This document shows, piece after piece, positions 46,816-56,200 of a DNA stretch of 64,000 bases. This stretch comes from Candidatus Poribacteria bacterium. GTDB taxonomy: Bacteria; Poribacteria; WGA-4E; WGA-3G. The translations under genes and the position numbers were made by a program. Under the pieces are notes generated by a model. It was not told the DNA's origin. It saw only the letters and a program-made list of their open reading frames with translations, and did no database searches. Position 1 is the first letter of the stretch. Each line of letters begins with the position of its first letter. The stretch covers positions 1 through 64,000 of the forward strand of contig JAGWBV010000008.1 in the NCBI GenBank assembly GCA_021295715.1, read 5' to 3'.

Positions 46816-47343
46816 CTAATAATTCTCGTAGCCTACCTCTTGAAGTCGCGCTGCTTTCTCTGCAACACCGTCACTCAATTTGTCTTTGTATGCTAACAAT
46901 TTTGCTTCCAGTTCAGGAAAGACAGTCGCCAGAATTTGGACAGCGAAGAGTCCTGCGTTCCGAGCACCGCCAGATCCGATTGCCATCGTTCCGACCGGAA
47001 TACCGGGAGGCATCTGAACTGTTGCATACAGCGCGTCAATGCCGTTGAGCGGTCCGCCGTCAATCGGGACCCCGAGGACCGGTAGTGTCGTATGTGCGGC
47101 GATGACCCCAGCGAGATGCGCTGCGCGTCCAGCACCTGCGATGATGACCTTTCCACCTTCTGCTTTAATTTTTTCTGTCCATGCGAGCGTTCGTTCCGGC
47201 GAACGGTGCGCAGAGGAGATCGTTATCTCGAATGGAACGTCGAATTCCTCTAAAACCTTTGCGGCTTCTGCCATTTTTTCTAAGTCGGAGTCGCTTCCCA
47301 TGACGATACCGACAAGCGGAGTTTTCTGATCTTGAAGGGACAT
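46816..47343 (-). CDS. purE: N5-carboxyaminoimidazole ribonucleotide mutase
   Basis: 175 residues, class I PurE of purine biosynthesis. VGIVMGSDSDLEKM, ITISSAHRSPERT, IIAGAGRAAHLAGVIAAHTTLPVLGVP and GGARNAGLFA carry the active-site Ser, His and Gly loop. Stand-alone: purK is not adjacent. Start preceded by a CCGCAAGG leader. Confidence 0.96.
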   Translation of the reverse strand: MSLQDQKTPLVGIVMGSDSDLEKMAEAAKVLEEFDVPFEITISSAHRSPERTLAWTEKIKAEGGKVIIAGAGRAAHLAGVIAAHTTLPVLGVPIDGGPLNGIDALYATVQMPPGIPVGTMAIGSGGARNAGLFAVQILATVFPELEAKLLAYKDKLSDGVAEKAARLQEVGYENY

Positions 47344-47390
47344 TTTTTAATTTTTCCTTGCGGTTCGTTTAGGACGGTTTCATGTTGGGC
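47344..47390 (-). promoter_or_regulatory. CCGCAAGGAA leader before purE
   Basis: Minus strand CGAACCGCAAGGAAAAATTAAA-AA then ATG. Continues into the repeat flank GTTTAGGACGGTTT. Confidence 0.7.
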
Positions 47391-47408
47391 GTGCCTCTCC
47401 GCAGATTC

Positions 47409-47433
47409 GCCTGCACCGTTGTTGCAGGCTACG
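47409..47433. repeat. CCTGCA..TGCAGG palindrome
   Basis: CGCCTGCACCGTTGTTGCAGGCTACG (split: CCTGCA / TGCAGG arms). Related copies at 38682 and 51002. Confidence 0.5.
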
Positions 47434-47505
47434 ATTTATAGTATTACCAAGAACACAATCCTGCAAATCCTGTTTCAGACAACGCCTTCCTCGTATCCGT
47501 CTTGC

Positions 47506-48300
47506 CTATGGATAAATAATATGTGAATTTCTCTGAATAATAAGCGGTTCGGGTCCGCCTGCGGGGAATTGATTTGCCCACTCATTCGGATCATAATCAC
47601 GGGTGACGAAACAGGCACGATGCACTGGGACAGCGTGCTTCAGTCCAATCCGTGTTGCCATTTTGACGCATCCATCGTAGAACGGAAATTCGCCTTCGGT
47701 CGGATGGTTTGTCAGAAACCCAACATCCGGTTTATATGCCGATACAGCTGAAATCAGCTCGTCGTGTTCAGCGAAATTGTTGATTGGATCGCCACTGAAA
47801 TAGAGCGTTACGCCGTTGCTAACAATCACATAACCCAAGTGTGTGACATCGGGGGGTGCTATGTCAGCGGAGGCATCGCCTTCAGGGGGCTTGGCATAGA
47901 CGGCATGGACGGTGAGGGTCTTCTTTAGCGTTGCTGATTCTCCAGCACTGATCTCCGTTATGTGCCCTACAGCAACATCTGTCTCTGCAGCGATTTGGCG
48001 TGCGCTCTCTTCGGGTCCAACAAACCGCGTCGCGTCCGAAGTCTCCCAAATCCGACGTATAGATTCTGGACAGGTATGATCGCCGTGGGCATGGGTCAGG
48101 AGAACGAAATCGGTTGGAAGCGCTGATTCGTCAAGCGGTGGTTCAGTGTGAATAAACCGGTCAGACGGACGTTCACGTGGAAAATAAGGGTCGATTTGGA
48201 CAATAGTACCATCAAAACCCTTCAACGCAAAACTGCTCTGTTCAAACCAATGAACAGCTATAGAACCATCCGGCACCTTCAATTTAACAAGTGGATGCAT
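47506..48300 (-). CDS. MBL-fold hydrolase, UlaG-like
   Basis: 264 residues. Metal motif LTHAHGDHTCP, strand WFEQSSFALKG near the N-terminus, and LYFSGDP as the second metal region: the layout of UlaG (L-ascorbate-6-P lactonase) and related single-domain MBL hydrolases. Substrate unknown. AAGGAATTAAT precedes the ATG. Confidence 0.83.
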   Translation of the reverse strand: MHPLVKLKVPDGSIAVHWFEQSSFALKGFDGTIVQIDPYFPRERPSDRFIHTEPPLDESALPTDFVLLTHAHGDHTCPESIRRIWETSDATRFVGPEESARQIAAETDVAVGHITEISAGESATLKKTLTVHAVYAKPPEGDASADIAPPDVTHLGYVIVSNGVTLYFSGDPINNFAEHDELISAVSAYKPDVGFLTNHPTEGEFPFYDGCVKMATRIGLKHAVPVHRACFVTRDYDPNEWANQFPAGGPEPLIIQRNSHIIYP

Positions 48301-48315
48301 ATTAATTCCTTTTTT

Positions 48316-48416
48316 AATAGTTGTCAGTACGCCTGCGACGCAGGCTTTCAGTTATCAGTTTTCAGTTAAGAAAGGGTTTTGTTAAATCGGGATATTCTTT
48401 AACCGACAACTATAGT
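48316..48416. repeat. nested-hairpin repeat upstream of UlaG-like gene
   Basis: AATAGTTGTCAG..TAACCGACAACTAT outer arms. Inner hairpin GCCTGC-GAC-GCAGGC (48331-48345), the minus-strand equivalent of the GAAAG-hairpin-GCG block. Confidence 0.8.
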
Positions 48417-48529
48417 AAAATCGAAAAATATGTTTACAGTTCATCAGGGAACAAACACCCCACCCCCGCTGGCGAGGATACAATCCTCGCCCATCTTTGA
48501 GTGTATAAGTAATTACGGGTTCTACTATA
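48417..48529. other. non-coding stretch
   Basis: 113 nt between the repeat and the VanZ stop; CCCCACCCCCGCTGGCGAGGATACAATCCTCGCC includes the hairpin GGCGAGGAT / ATCCTCGCC (arms separated by ACA). May end VanZ transcription. Confidence 0.45.
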
Positions 48530-48910
48530 TTAAGCCGACTTTTTCTTATAATAAAGATAGGCACCGAACACCCCTCCGATTGATCCCAACACATCGGCAA
48601 CCCAATCTGCAAGGGTAGCGAATCTTCCGGGAACAAAGGTCTGGTGCCATTCATCGCTTGCCCCGTAGAGGATAGAGAACACCGCCGCCACATACCACAC
48701 CAATCGCGATGGCACTAAATCAGGTTTCGCCTTCACAAGTGCTCGTGCTACCAATCCGCCGAGGATGGCGTATTCGATGAAATGGTAGAGTTTGTCAATC
48801 GTCAACCACTCAAATTCTGGCATTGGGAGCGGCGGTTGCTCCAAAGACGAGATGACAAAAATGAGTGCCATGTACAGAAGCAGCGGGACCCAGTATTTCA
48901 AGATATTCAT
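48530..48910 (-). CDS. VanZ-like membrane protein
   Basis: 126 residues from the ATG at 48908-48910, where a TM segment begins (MNILKYWVPLLLYMALIFVISS). A longer frame upstream overlaps the dehydratase and is unlikely. Four TM helices. VanZ signature: DKLYHFIEYAILGGL, then DEWHQTFVPGR..ADWVADVLGSIGG. Function unsettled in most bacteria. Confidence 0.82.
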   Translation of the reverse strand: MNILKYWVPLLLYMALIFVISSLEQPPLPMPEFEWLTIDKLYHFIEYAILGGLVARALVKAKPDLVPSRLVWYVAAVFSILYGASDEWHQTFVPGRFATLADWVADVLGSIGGVFGAYLYYKKKSA

Positions 48911-48951
48911 AGCAAGTTTCGGAAACCAGCAGGCTTCGTGGGAGTGAGCAC

Positions 48952-50916
48952 TTATTTCAATGCGTTGAGGATCGCGTCTACGTCGTAGACACAGCCACCC
49001 CATGTGCCACCACCCACAGATTGCAACGCCGCCCAAAGCCGCGTATCATCTGGCAAAGCCTCATCTGGCGCGAGATCTGGACGCGGTGAGCGTGCTGCCA
49101 ACACCTGTCCACCCGCTTCAACCCCGAAGCGTTCTCCGCCGTGCCCTACCAAATCAATACTCCCCACCAGTCGCCGGGTATCAATCTCAATCTGAATTAT
49201 ATCGCCATCAAGCACCTTCCCGATGGGACCCTCTGCAAGTGCCTCCGGTCCGACGTGCCCGATACACGCGCCCGTTGACACACCAGAGAACCGAGCGTCC
49301 GTAATCAAGGCGATGTTCTTGCCGAAGGAAAGGTGTTTCAATGCGGCTGTCAGTTGGTAAACTTCCTCCATTCCAGTGCCTTGCGGACCGCGACAGCACA
49401 GCACCATGATGTCACCCGGTTGGAGATCCCTTTCTCCCTGACCTTTAAGCGTCTGTATCGCGTCAGATTCACGGACAAAGACACGCGCCGGTCCCGTCAT
49501 TCGATAGACTCCGTCAGCATCAACGACACTCGGATCAATGGCAGTACTTTTGATGACAGAGCCTTCTGGAGCAATGTTGCCGCGTGGGAACGTAACAGTG
49601 CTTGTCAGTCCCGCTTTCTTCGCGGCATCCGGACTCAGAATCACTTCATCGGGGGCAATGTTATCTTTGTCCTCCAGTGTTTGACGGACACGTGCTCGGC
49701 GTTCCGAGGCTGCCCACCAGTCAAGGTTGCTACCGAGGGTTTCACCTGTCGCTGTCATTACGTCTTCATTGAGGCATCCCAATTCGCGCAGATGGAGCAT
49801 GACTTCAGGGACACCACCTGCAAGGAAGACTCTCACTGTGGGATGTCCAACAGGTCCATTTGGTAGGACATCAACGAGACGCGGGACATTCTGATTTACT
49901 TCAGTCCAGTCGTCCACTGTCGGGCGTTCAAGTCCAGCGGCGTGCGCAATCGCGGGAATATGCAGCAGGAGGTTCGTTGAACCGCCAAACGCTGCGTGCA
50001 CGACCATGGCGTTTCGAATCGCCTCCGGTGTAACGATATCGTTCATCGTCAACCCTTTCGCGGCTAAATTCACCACAGCACGTGCGGAACGGAGTCCCAT
50101 GTCCGACCAGATGTTCTGTCCGGAGGGTGCTAATGCTGTATGCGTCAGGCTCATTCCCAACGCTTCTCCGATAACTTGCGATGTCGCGGCAGTTCCCAAG
50201 AATTGACAACCTCCGCCAGGTGTCGCACAGGCACGGCACCCCATGTCTGCTGCATCTTGCAGGCTAATCTCACCATGTGCAAAACGAACACCGATCGTCT
50301 GAATCTTCCCCGCATCTTCGCCTGTGGTAGGTGGCAACGTCACGCCACCCGGAACGAGGACAGCCGGTAGTTCCCGCATTGAAGCGAGTGCCATCATCAT
50401 CGCGGGTAAGCCTTTATCGCATGTGGCAACACCAACGACCCCCTTCCGCGTTGGCAAAGAGCGGATAAGGCGACGAAAAATTTGTGCGGCATCGTTGCGA
50501 TAGGCGAGACTATCCATCATACCGACGGTGCCTTGTGTCCGTCCATCACACGGGTCGGAACAGTAGCCTGCAAACGGAATTGCAGCGAGTTCCTTAAGTT
50601 CGTGTGCGACTGCCTGCATCAGGAGTCCGACTTCCCAATGCCCGGTATGGTATCCGAGCGCGATTGGACTACCATCAGGAGCACGGATACCTCCCTGTGT
50701 GCTAAGGATCAGGAATTCCTCTCGCCTGAGTTCTGTAGGTGCCCAACCCATGGCAGCGTTGTGGGTCAAGCCAAATACATCTCCACTGGGTCGGTTAAGG
50801 AGCATTTCTGCCGTGAGGGGCAGACTGCCTTCGGGACCGGCGGCGTGTGTTTTAAGGTCATAGATGCCACTATCGCCGGTTTCTAAGATGTCACTGTAGT
50901 TAATCGGTTTTGCCAT
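48952..50916 (-). CDS. yjhG: IlvD/Edd-family dehydratase, YjhG/YagF (D-xylonate) type
   Basis: 654 residues, matching E. coli YjhG (655) along its length: [56 protein letters not shown] and [21 protein letters not shown]. The cysteines in [14 protein letters not shown] and GGGCQ hold the Fe-S cluster. Expected to dehydrate D-xylonate or a similar sugar acid to a 2-keto-3-deoxy acid. Neighbouring RraA-like aldolase could act downstream (inference). Confidence 0.92.
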   Translation of the reverse strand: MAKPINYSDILETGDSGIYDLKTHAAGPEGSLPLTAEMLLNRPSGDVFGLTHNAAMGWAPTELRREEFLILSTQGGIRAPDGSPIALGYHTGHWEVGLLMQAVAHELKELAAIPFAGYCSDPCDGRTQGTVGMMDSLAYRNDAAQIFRRLIRSLPTRKGVVGVATCDKGLPAMMMALASMRELPAVLVPGGVTLPPTTGEDAGKIQTIGVRFAHGEISLQDAADMGCRACATPGGGCQFLGTAATSQVIGEALGMSLTHTALAPSGQNIWSDMGLRSARAVVNLAAKGLTMNDIVTPEAIRNAMVVHAAFGGSTNLLLHIPAIAHAAGLERPTVDDWTEVNQNVPRLVDVLPNGPVGHPTVRVFLAGGVPEVMLHLRELGCLNEDVMTATGETLGSNLDWWAASERRARVRQTLEDKDNIAPDEVILSPDAAKKAGLTSTVTFPRGNIAPEGSVIKSTAIDPSVVDADGVYRMTGPARVFVRESDAIQTLKGQGERDLQPGDIMVLCCRGPQGTGMEEVYQLTAALKHLSFGKNIALITDARFSGVSTGACIGHVGPEALAEGPIGKVLDGDIIQIEIDTRRLVGSIDLVGHGGERFGVEAGGQVLAARSPRPDLAPDEALPDDTRLWAALQSVGGGTWGGCVYDVDAILNALK

Positions 50917-50940
50917 TTTTAAATTTCTCCTTGCGGGGGC
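50917..50940 (-). promoter_or_regulatory. CCGCAAGGAG leader before yjhG-like gene
   Basis: Minus strand CCCCGCAAGGAGAAATTTAAAA then ATG, a variant of the leader with GGAG as Shine-Dalgarno. Confidence 0.65.
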
Positions 50941-51001
50941 ACAACGGGAATTAAGACTTTACCGTGCATGCCTTAAATCTGAAGAAACACCTTATCAAAC
51001 C

Positions 51002-51022
51002 CCTGCACCGTTGCAGGCTACG
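51002..51022. repeat. CCTGCACCGTTGCAGG palindrome
   Basis: Short form of the palindrome at 47409, followed by the same CTACG. Confidence 0.5.
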
Positions 51023-51059
51023 GTTTTGCTTCTTTTATCCGTATGCGACATGACCTTTT

Positions 51060-51626
51060 CTATTCAAACAGTTGCGCGACCGGACATGTAAATCCCTCGA
51101 CGACATCCTCGCCTGTCAATGTATCTTCACTGGTCAGCAGCGTGAAATCTGTTTCAGAACGATAGACCATGACTGTCTTTGCAACCGGTTCAATAACCCA
51201 GACGAGACGTGTCCCCGCTTTCAGATACGCTAATGCCTTTTCAGTGACATCATACTGCTTATCTGTCGGTGAAACTATCTCAATAGCGAGGTCAGGAGCC
51301 ACGGGGAATCCCTTTAATTTATCTTCTGATAACCGTTCTGTCGAGACAAACGCAATATCAGGTTTTACCACCCGATCCCCTAATTGAAATGTTGTTTCTG
51401 CAATATACAAACGTCCTAATTTATTTTTACGAACGTGTGATGCTAAAAGAAAATGGACGTTAGATCCTATTTCACCATGTACAATTGCCGCAGCTGCCAT
51501 CGGCACTAATTCTCCTTTTATATACTCATACCCCTCAAAGTCGTTTTCAAGAAATTCCTCCAATGTCATTGTACGAGGCACTGGTATTTCTTGAATGGAT
51601 TCAGGGTTCGTTTGCGAACTATGCAT
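51060..51626 (-). CDS. Uma2-family (DUF820) endonuclease-like protein
   Basis: 188 residues. PD-(D/E)XK-type pattern: MTLEEFLENDFEGYEYIKGELVPM, VVKPDIAFVS, APDLAIEIVSPTDKQYDV. Common in multiple copies in cyanobacteria and similar genomes; cellular role unknown. Strong Shine-Dalgarno GGAGGAAA. Confidence 0.88.
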   Translation of the reverse strand: MHSSQTNPESIQEIPVPRTMTLEEFLENDFEGYEYIKGELVPMAAAAIVHGEIGSNVHFLLASHVRKNKLGRLYIAETTFQLGDRVVKPDIAFVSTERLSEDKLKGFPVAPDLAIEIVSPTDKQYDVTEKALAYLKAGTRLVWVIEPVAKTVMVYRSETDFTLLTSEDTLTGEDVVEGFTCPVAQLFE

Positions 51627-51669
51627 CGGTTTCCTCCGCTGTAAGAGCGATCTTCTGATCGCGATACCC

Positions 51670-53958
51670 TTATTTATTGTGTTCTTCGAGCAGTTTTATA
51701 ACCTCGGCTCTGCCGGCTTTCACCTCTACCTCGTTCACCTCAAGTTTCAACATGGCGAGTATCCCCTTGGTTATCAGCCAGTTCAGTTTTGCTCCTTCAA
51801 TTGCTGTGCCACCCATATTGCTTCGAAGCGTGGTATCCGCGCCCTTATCAAGTAGGAGTTTCACAGTCTCAGCCCGTCCGAGGAAAGCCGCTGCATGCAG
51901 TGCGGTTCCACCGTCCTGACTTCTTGCGTCAATGTCCGCACCATGTTGGAGGAGAAGTGCTACAACTTCCGTGTGTCCCATCAACGCGGCAGTCGCTAAC
52001 AGTGTGCTACCGGATTGCGGGTCTTTGGTATTCGGATCTGCGCCATCTGTTAGTGCCTGTTTCATGGCAGCGACATCACCTGTGAAGGCTGCTGCTGACA
52101 AACGCTGTGACGAGGATGTGCGCGATGCTGCCCATAAATCTTCTGAATTATTCTCGGAGTTTGATGGGACTTCTGCCCCTATTTTCGCGTCAGCACTAAA
52201 CATCTCCCGAATTTTGGCTTTTCCCGCCTCAACCTGTTCCTGTTCCAACTCTACCCCCATGAATCCTGCCAGCATCTTCGTCATTTCCCACGGCACCTGC
52301 AAGGTATCTACAGGTGTGGCACCATCATCATTCTTTGCGTTGACATCGGCTCCGCTTCTCAGAAGCAGTTCAGTGGTTTCAGCACGTCCCAAAAACATTG
52401 CGAGATGCAAGGCAGTGTTATCATCTCTGTTTCTGCCGTTGACATTTGCGCCGTGCTGAAGTAGTAATTCGGCAGCTTCTGTCTGCCCCATCACTGCTGC
52501 CCAGGTCAAGGGGGGCATCTCAAAATGCAGTGCGTTAACATCCGCTCCTCCCGCTATGTGTTGTTTGATGGCTTCAAGGTCCCCCATGCGTGCTGCGCCT
52601 ACTATGGTATCTTCTATTGATTTCAGAAAATTTTTCATGAAGTCGCCATCTTCTGCGATAACGAACGGCGGTTCCGGTCGCTTGCGCCACACCGGCATTC
52701 CGTCAGCAATTTCTGCCTGTAGATCACTTTTGCGATTGCGGACGAAGTCGCGGACTTCCTCCAGTTCGCTTGCAAAGGTCGGTTTCTTGGACTCTCTCCC
52801 CCACCCTCCACGTCTACCCCAATCTTCTTGAATGACACGCTGAGCAGGCACTAAATGCGGCTCGACCATTACAGCGGCTTTGTCTAACGTGGCTAACAAT
52901 TCTGGAGCGTTCCAATGATTGTCTAAAATTTCGGTGAGTGCTTCGGCATACCGTTTGCGTCCAGACTCGAATTGATACAACTTATACGCGATCAAGCCCT
53001 GCGTCTTGACCGAGATCGGTGCGCGCCTGTCGTTCATGAACTCAAGTTTACTCATCTTTGTAAAGATGGAATCCATACCCCATGGAGTGAAGTGAAATTT
53101 GCTGTCTTCTGGGTTCAAATAGACAAAGAAGTTATTTTTATTGCCGGAATAACCGTCCCAGAATCCGACCACCCCTTCAGCTGCCCAGAATTTGTAAAAC
53201 GACTCCAAATCTATCAGTTCACCAATATCAGCCTCTGTTGCTTTCGGGTCCGCCAGAAGGTCGATCAATGCGTTTATATGTGCTCTGCCGCGTGTATCAT
53301 CACCCCGTTTATGTTCAAAACTATTTCCCCACCCTTCGTAAAAGTCCACGACCGTTCCTTCATAGAGCGGACCCTTACTGTTACCGAAGGCGCGTTTCAA
53401 CAACGGTTTACGGACGGTCTCTACGTGCGAGTAGATACCGAGGCTTTCGCCGTTCACTGTCACTTTCGCATACGCACAGCGTGGCGCGGGCGACCCAATT
53501 GCATTAAACAGCGCGTACCCCATAAATTGGCTCATTAGACTTGTGTCTTGTTTGTTGTTATTAAGTGTCAGATTCGTCAGTCCTTCAATTCCACCCTCTT
53601 TGTCGATATGATTAAGCTTGATTTTGAGAGAGGGGCGGGTGCTGCTTAGCGAACCGATGAACCCTTTTTTACGCAACCCTACCTTTGGAAAGGCGATGCC
53701 ATCAATGCTAACGCTTGCCTCAACATAGGTATATGGACTTTCCATCGGCTTAAATTGCCGAGATGCCCCAAGTGCTGTCATAAAATCGCGTGACTGGTGC
53801 CGAATCGTATCCCAATCCCGCTGTGGAACGGTGATTTGGACATCTATAACCCGATCGGTTGGGAAAATATCATTTAACGTCAATTCTTTTGCGCTACTGC
53901 TATGAATAGCAACCCCCAAACAGAAAAGTGTTGCTAAACAGACTGTCCATTTTGTCAT
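51670..53958 (-). CDS. CotH-kinase domain fused to ankyrin repeats
   Basis: 762 residues with a signal peptide (1-23). Residues about 30-400 form a CotH domain (IDVQITVPQRDWDTI, RKKGFIGSLSSTRPSLKIKL, LTLNNNKQDTSLM, FTPWGMDSIF), an atypical protein-kinase fold known from spore coat CotH. Residues about 465-585 and 630-745 hold two blocks of ankyrin repeats (TALHLAMFLGRAETTELLLRSGADVNA, TALHAAAFLGRAETVKLLLDKGAD). Each block ends with a similar tail (VEAGKAKIREM, VKAGRAEVIKLLEE), so one block arose by duplication. Probably secreted; the repeats may select a partner. Confidence 0.88.
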   Translation of the reverse strand: MTKWTVCLATLFCLGVAIHSSSAKELTLNDIFPTDRVIDVQITVPQRDWDTIRHQSRDFMTALGASRQFKPMESPYTYVEASVSIDGIAFPKVGLRKKGFIGSLSSTRPSLKIKLNHIDKEGGIEGLTNLTLNNNKQDTSLMSQFMGYALFNAIGSPAPRCAYAKVTVNGESLGIYSHVETVRKPLLKRAFGNSKGPLYEGTVVDFYEGWGNSFEHKRGDDTRGRAHINALIDLLADPKATEADIGELIDLESFYKFWAAEGVVGFWDGYSGNKNNFFVYLNPEDSKFHFTPWGMDSIFTKMSKLEFMNDRRAPISVKTQGLIAYKLYQFESGRKRYAEALTEILDNHWNAPELLATLDKAAVMVEPHLVPAQRVIQEDWGRRGGWGRESKKPTFASELEEVRDFVRNRKSDLQAEIADGMPVWRKRPEPPFVIAEDGDFMKNFLKSIEDTIVGAARMGDLEAIKQHIAGGADVNALHFEMPPLTWAAVMGQTEAAELLLQHGANVNGRNRDDNTALHLAMFLGRAETTELLLRSGADVNAKNDDGATPVDTLQVPWEMTKMLAGFMGVELEQEQVEAGKAKIREMFSADAKIGAEVPSNSENNSEDLWAASRTSSSQRLSAAAFTGDVAAMKQALTDGADPNTKDPQSGSTLLATAALMGHTEVVALLLQHGADIDARSQDGGTALHAAAFLGRAETVKLLLDKGADTTLRSNMGGTAIEGAKLNWLITKGILAMLKLEVNEVEVKAGRAEVIKLLEEHNK

Positions 53959-54182
53959 TTTTCACCCATTCTTAAATTTTTTTAGTTGCAATTAGTATAG
54001 CAGGTTTTGGATTTTTATGCTTGCGAATTTTGATCAATTTCACTTGAATATTACGGCACAATGTTTTATAATGCAGATAAGCTGAAGGAATTGGTTTCAC
54101 TTGGAATGGTAACGAGATCAGCTTGCTTTCAGCAATTTGCTGCCCCCTTGATACTATTAAGTAAAAATATAAGCGGGACACT

Positions 54183-54653
54183 GTGTTTGTCTATTTAGAT
54201 ACATCGATTCCAAGTTTCTTAATCCGAGATCATAGGACAGAACCCGAGATTGTTGAGATGCAAGAGGTAACCTCTCGCTTATGGAACGACAAACGGTTTC
54301 AGTTTATTATTTCCCAACGGGTCATAGACGAAATTCAAGCTGGAAGACATCCGGATAAAGTAAAACTCAGATTGCAAGCCATCGAAAAATTAGGAATTCT
54401 TGAAATCACAGAGGAAGTTGAATTTCTCACTGAACTACTACTTCAAGCACGGGTTCTGCCTCCGAACCAGGAACGTGATGCAATACGTGTAGCAGTAGCT
54501 ACCGTAAACGGGATTCCCTACCTCACTACATGGAACCTTAGGCATCTTGCCAATCCAAATCAAGAAATTCAGTTTGACCGAGTTTGTCAGGCAGCAGGTT
54601 ATTTCCCTGTTAATATCCTAACTCCGATACAACTACTCGAGATTGAAACATGA
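54183..54653 (+). CDS. PIN-domain ribonuclease toxin (VapC-like)
   Basis: 156 residues starting at GTG (54183). PIN features: VYLDTSIPSFLI with the first acidic residue, IDEIQ, ERDAIRVAVATVNGIPYLTTWNLRHLANP with the later acidic residues. Expected to cleave RNA. The next ORF overlaps by 4 nt (ATGA), a usual toxin-antitoxin arrangement, here with the toxin first. Confidence 0.88.
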   Translation: MFVYLDTSIPSFLIRDHRTEPEIVEMQEVTSRLWNDKRFQFIISQRVIDEIQAGRHPDKVKLRLQAIEKLGILEITEEVEFLTELLLQARVLPPNQERDAIRVAVATVNGIPYLTTWNLRHLANPNQEIQFDRVCQAAGYFPVNILTPIQLLEIET

Positions 54654-54841
54654 ACGATATTCTGGAAGAAATTCGCGAAGCAAAGCGACAAGTTAATGCG
54701 CGATTCAACGGCGACATTCATAGGTACTGTGTTGATGTAATGCGTAGGCAAGAAGAACTTAAGAAACAAGGTGTACAGTTTCTTCGCCTTAAGGAGAAAC
54801 AGAAACCAAATTCCACCCACCTTGAAACTAACACAGTATAG
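54650..54841 (+). CDS. small partner protein of PIN toxin (putative antitoxin)
   Basis: 63 residues. MNDILEEIREAKRQVNARFNGDIHRYCVDVMRRQEELKKQG resembles the small proteins that follow such PIN genes in many bacteria (pattern ILEEVR..RE.....FN.D). No DNA-binding domain is obvious. Translationally coupled to the toxin. Confidence 0.75.
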   Translation: MNDILEEIREAKRQVNARFNGDIHRYCVDVMRRQEELKKQGVQFLRLKEKQKPNSTHLETNTV

Positions 54842-54884
54842 ACGAGTCGATGTACGGTATCTTTTATGCCTTGGCAAGAGGCAA

Positions 54885-55076
54885 TATCACACGAAAAAAA
54901 GCCTCGGGTATCAGGAGCAATGCCCAGTGAAAAGAGCAACCTATCAGAAGGCTCTCGCTGAAGTCAAGGCACAAGGACGCAAAACTGTTTATCTCGATGA
55001 GACGGGTTTCACAACGCAAACCCTTCGGCTTCATGGATATGCGCCCCGGGGAAGGAAACCGCACCTGCCATTTTGA
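54885..55076 (+). pseudogene. IS630-type transposase remnant
   Basis: About 60 residues of an IS630/DDE_3 transposase: TKKSLGYQEQCPVKRATY, TVYLDETGFTTQT (first catalytic region DE) and HGYAPRGRKPH. Both ends are missing, and no inverted repeats are seen. It follows the toxin-antitoxin pair. Confidence 0.8.
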
Positions 55077-55108
55077 GGTGGGATCAATTGTTACATAGCA
55101 TATACCTA

Positions 55109-55942
55109 CTACCTTGTCTTGAGCGCACCCCATGTCGTTGTCAATTTGCCTGCAATATCCACGGTCAGAATATCTCTGGCGTTCATAACCGTCTCAACTT
55201 CTGCTGCTGTTAACGCACGGTCATATACCGCCAATTCGTCAAGCATGCCCTTGTAGAGATTGGCACCGCCGTTTGTGTCCGGACGACCGCCAATTTCAAT
55301 GTTATTGTCGTTCCAGACCATTACGGGACCGTTCTTTGGCACATCTTTCTCACCCGCAAGTTCCCCGTCAAGGTAAATCTGAATTTTCTCTCCATCAAAT
55401 GTCCCAACGACGTGGTACCAGTTCTTAGGTTTCAAACCTAAGTTAGGCAATGAAAGTGTTGTGTCAACATCGGCGCCGTTAAACGGACCCATCTTTTTCT
55501 GCCCAGAATTGATATACCAATACAATCCTTCGCCACTTCCGAGTCCAAATTCGACGTTGTCGTCGCTTGTACCCGATTTGTCATAAAAGATATTCCCATA
55601 GACGTGTCCGTCACCGAGACCGACCTTTGATATTTCAAAGGGATGTATCCAAACGGCAACGGTCAGATGTTCCACATAAAGTTCACTCTGTCCGCCCGGA
55701 TCAATTATCAATGCGGGACCTTCCGAAAATTCGATTGCACTCCCCACCTTACCTTTGGCAACGAATTTCGCGCTATCGTGGAGTTCTGCTTCAAATCCGT
55801 TTGGACCTACGTCCTTGGCAATATCACCTTTTCCTTCGTTGAAAGGCATGTAGAAGTGTAAACCTTTTGTCACTTGGGCGGTTGCATCGAAAGTTAAAAC
55901 ACAAAATGCAGAAACCGCGATCATCCAGAAGCACCTTCTCAT
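55109..55942 (-). CDS. secreted LamG-domain protein
   Basis: 277 residues. Start at 55940-55942 with AGGAGAG upstream (an ATG 13 codons earlier lacks one). Signal peptide MRRCFWMIAVSAFCVLTFDATA. One concanavalin-like LamG domain: LHFYMPFNEGKGDIAKD, VAVWIHPFE, WYHVVGTFDGEKIQIYLDGE, LDELAVYDRALTAAEV. Binds carbohydrate or protein at the surface. Confidence 0.9.
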   Translation of the reverse strand: MRRCFWMIAVSAFCVLTFDATAQVTKGLHFYMPFNEGKGDIAKDVGPNGFEAELHDSAKFVAKGKVGSAIEFSEGPALIIDPGGQSELYVEHLTVAVWIHPFEISKVGLGDGHVYGNIFYDKSGTSDDNVEFGLGSGEGLYWYINSGQKKMGPFNGADVDTTLSLPNLGLKPKNWYHVVGTFDGEKIQIYLDGELAGEKDVPKNGPVMVWNDNNIEIGGRPDTNGGANLYKGMLDELAVYDRALTAAEVETVMNARDILTVDIAGKLTTTWGALKTR

Positions 55943-56150
55943 TTTGTTCTCTCCTTTTCTATTTTTCATCACCGATGTCAAAAATAGCGAAAACGTCGCG
56001 ATACACGTTTGCCATTTTAATAACTATGCCAGTCTTTATCAAGAGAAAACCAACGCGCTCCAATTTTCCATCCAAATATGGAAGCCGAAAACCGAAAATT
56101 AAATTTTCACTCATCTGAAACCGACTTGTAAAACTAACGTAATATACTCT

Positions 56151-56182
56151 CAGACATGTATACATGTCTGCATGTGCACATG
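56151..56182. promoter_or_regulatory. tandem palindromic operator of RHH gene
   Basis: Perfect 20-bp palindrome CAGACATGTA/TACATGTCTG (56151-56170) directly followed by the perfect 12-bp palindrome CATGTG/CACATG (56171-56182). Both are built of ACATGT words. A -10-like TATACT (56143-56148) stands just before. The RHH protein encoded next is the likely ligand. Confidence 0.75.
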
Positions 56183-56200
56183 TATGGAGGCATACATCAT

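Noticed and set aside
48382-48693. 103-residue minus-strand ORF
   Set aside because: Out of frame with VanZ and running into a repeat; no domain or start signal.
49333-49866. 177-residue plus-strand ORF
   Set aside because: Antisense shadow of the YjhG-type dehydratase.
52972-53538. 188-residue plus-strand ORF
   Set aside because: Antisense shadow of the CotH domain.
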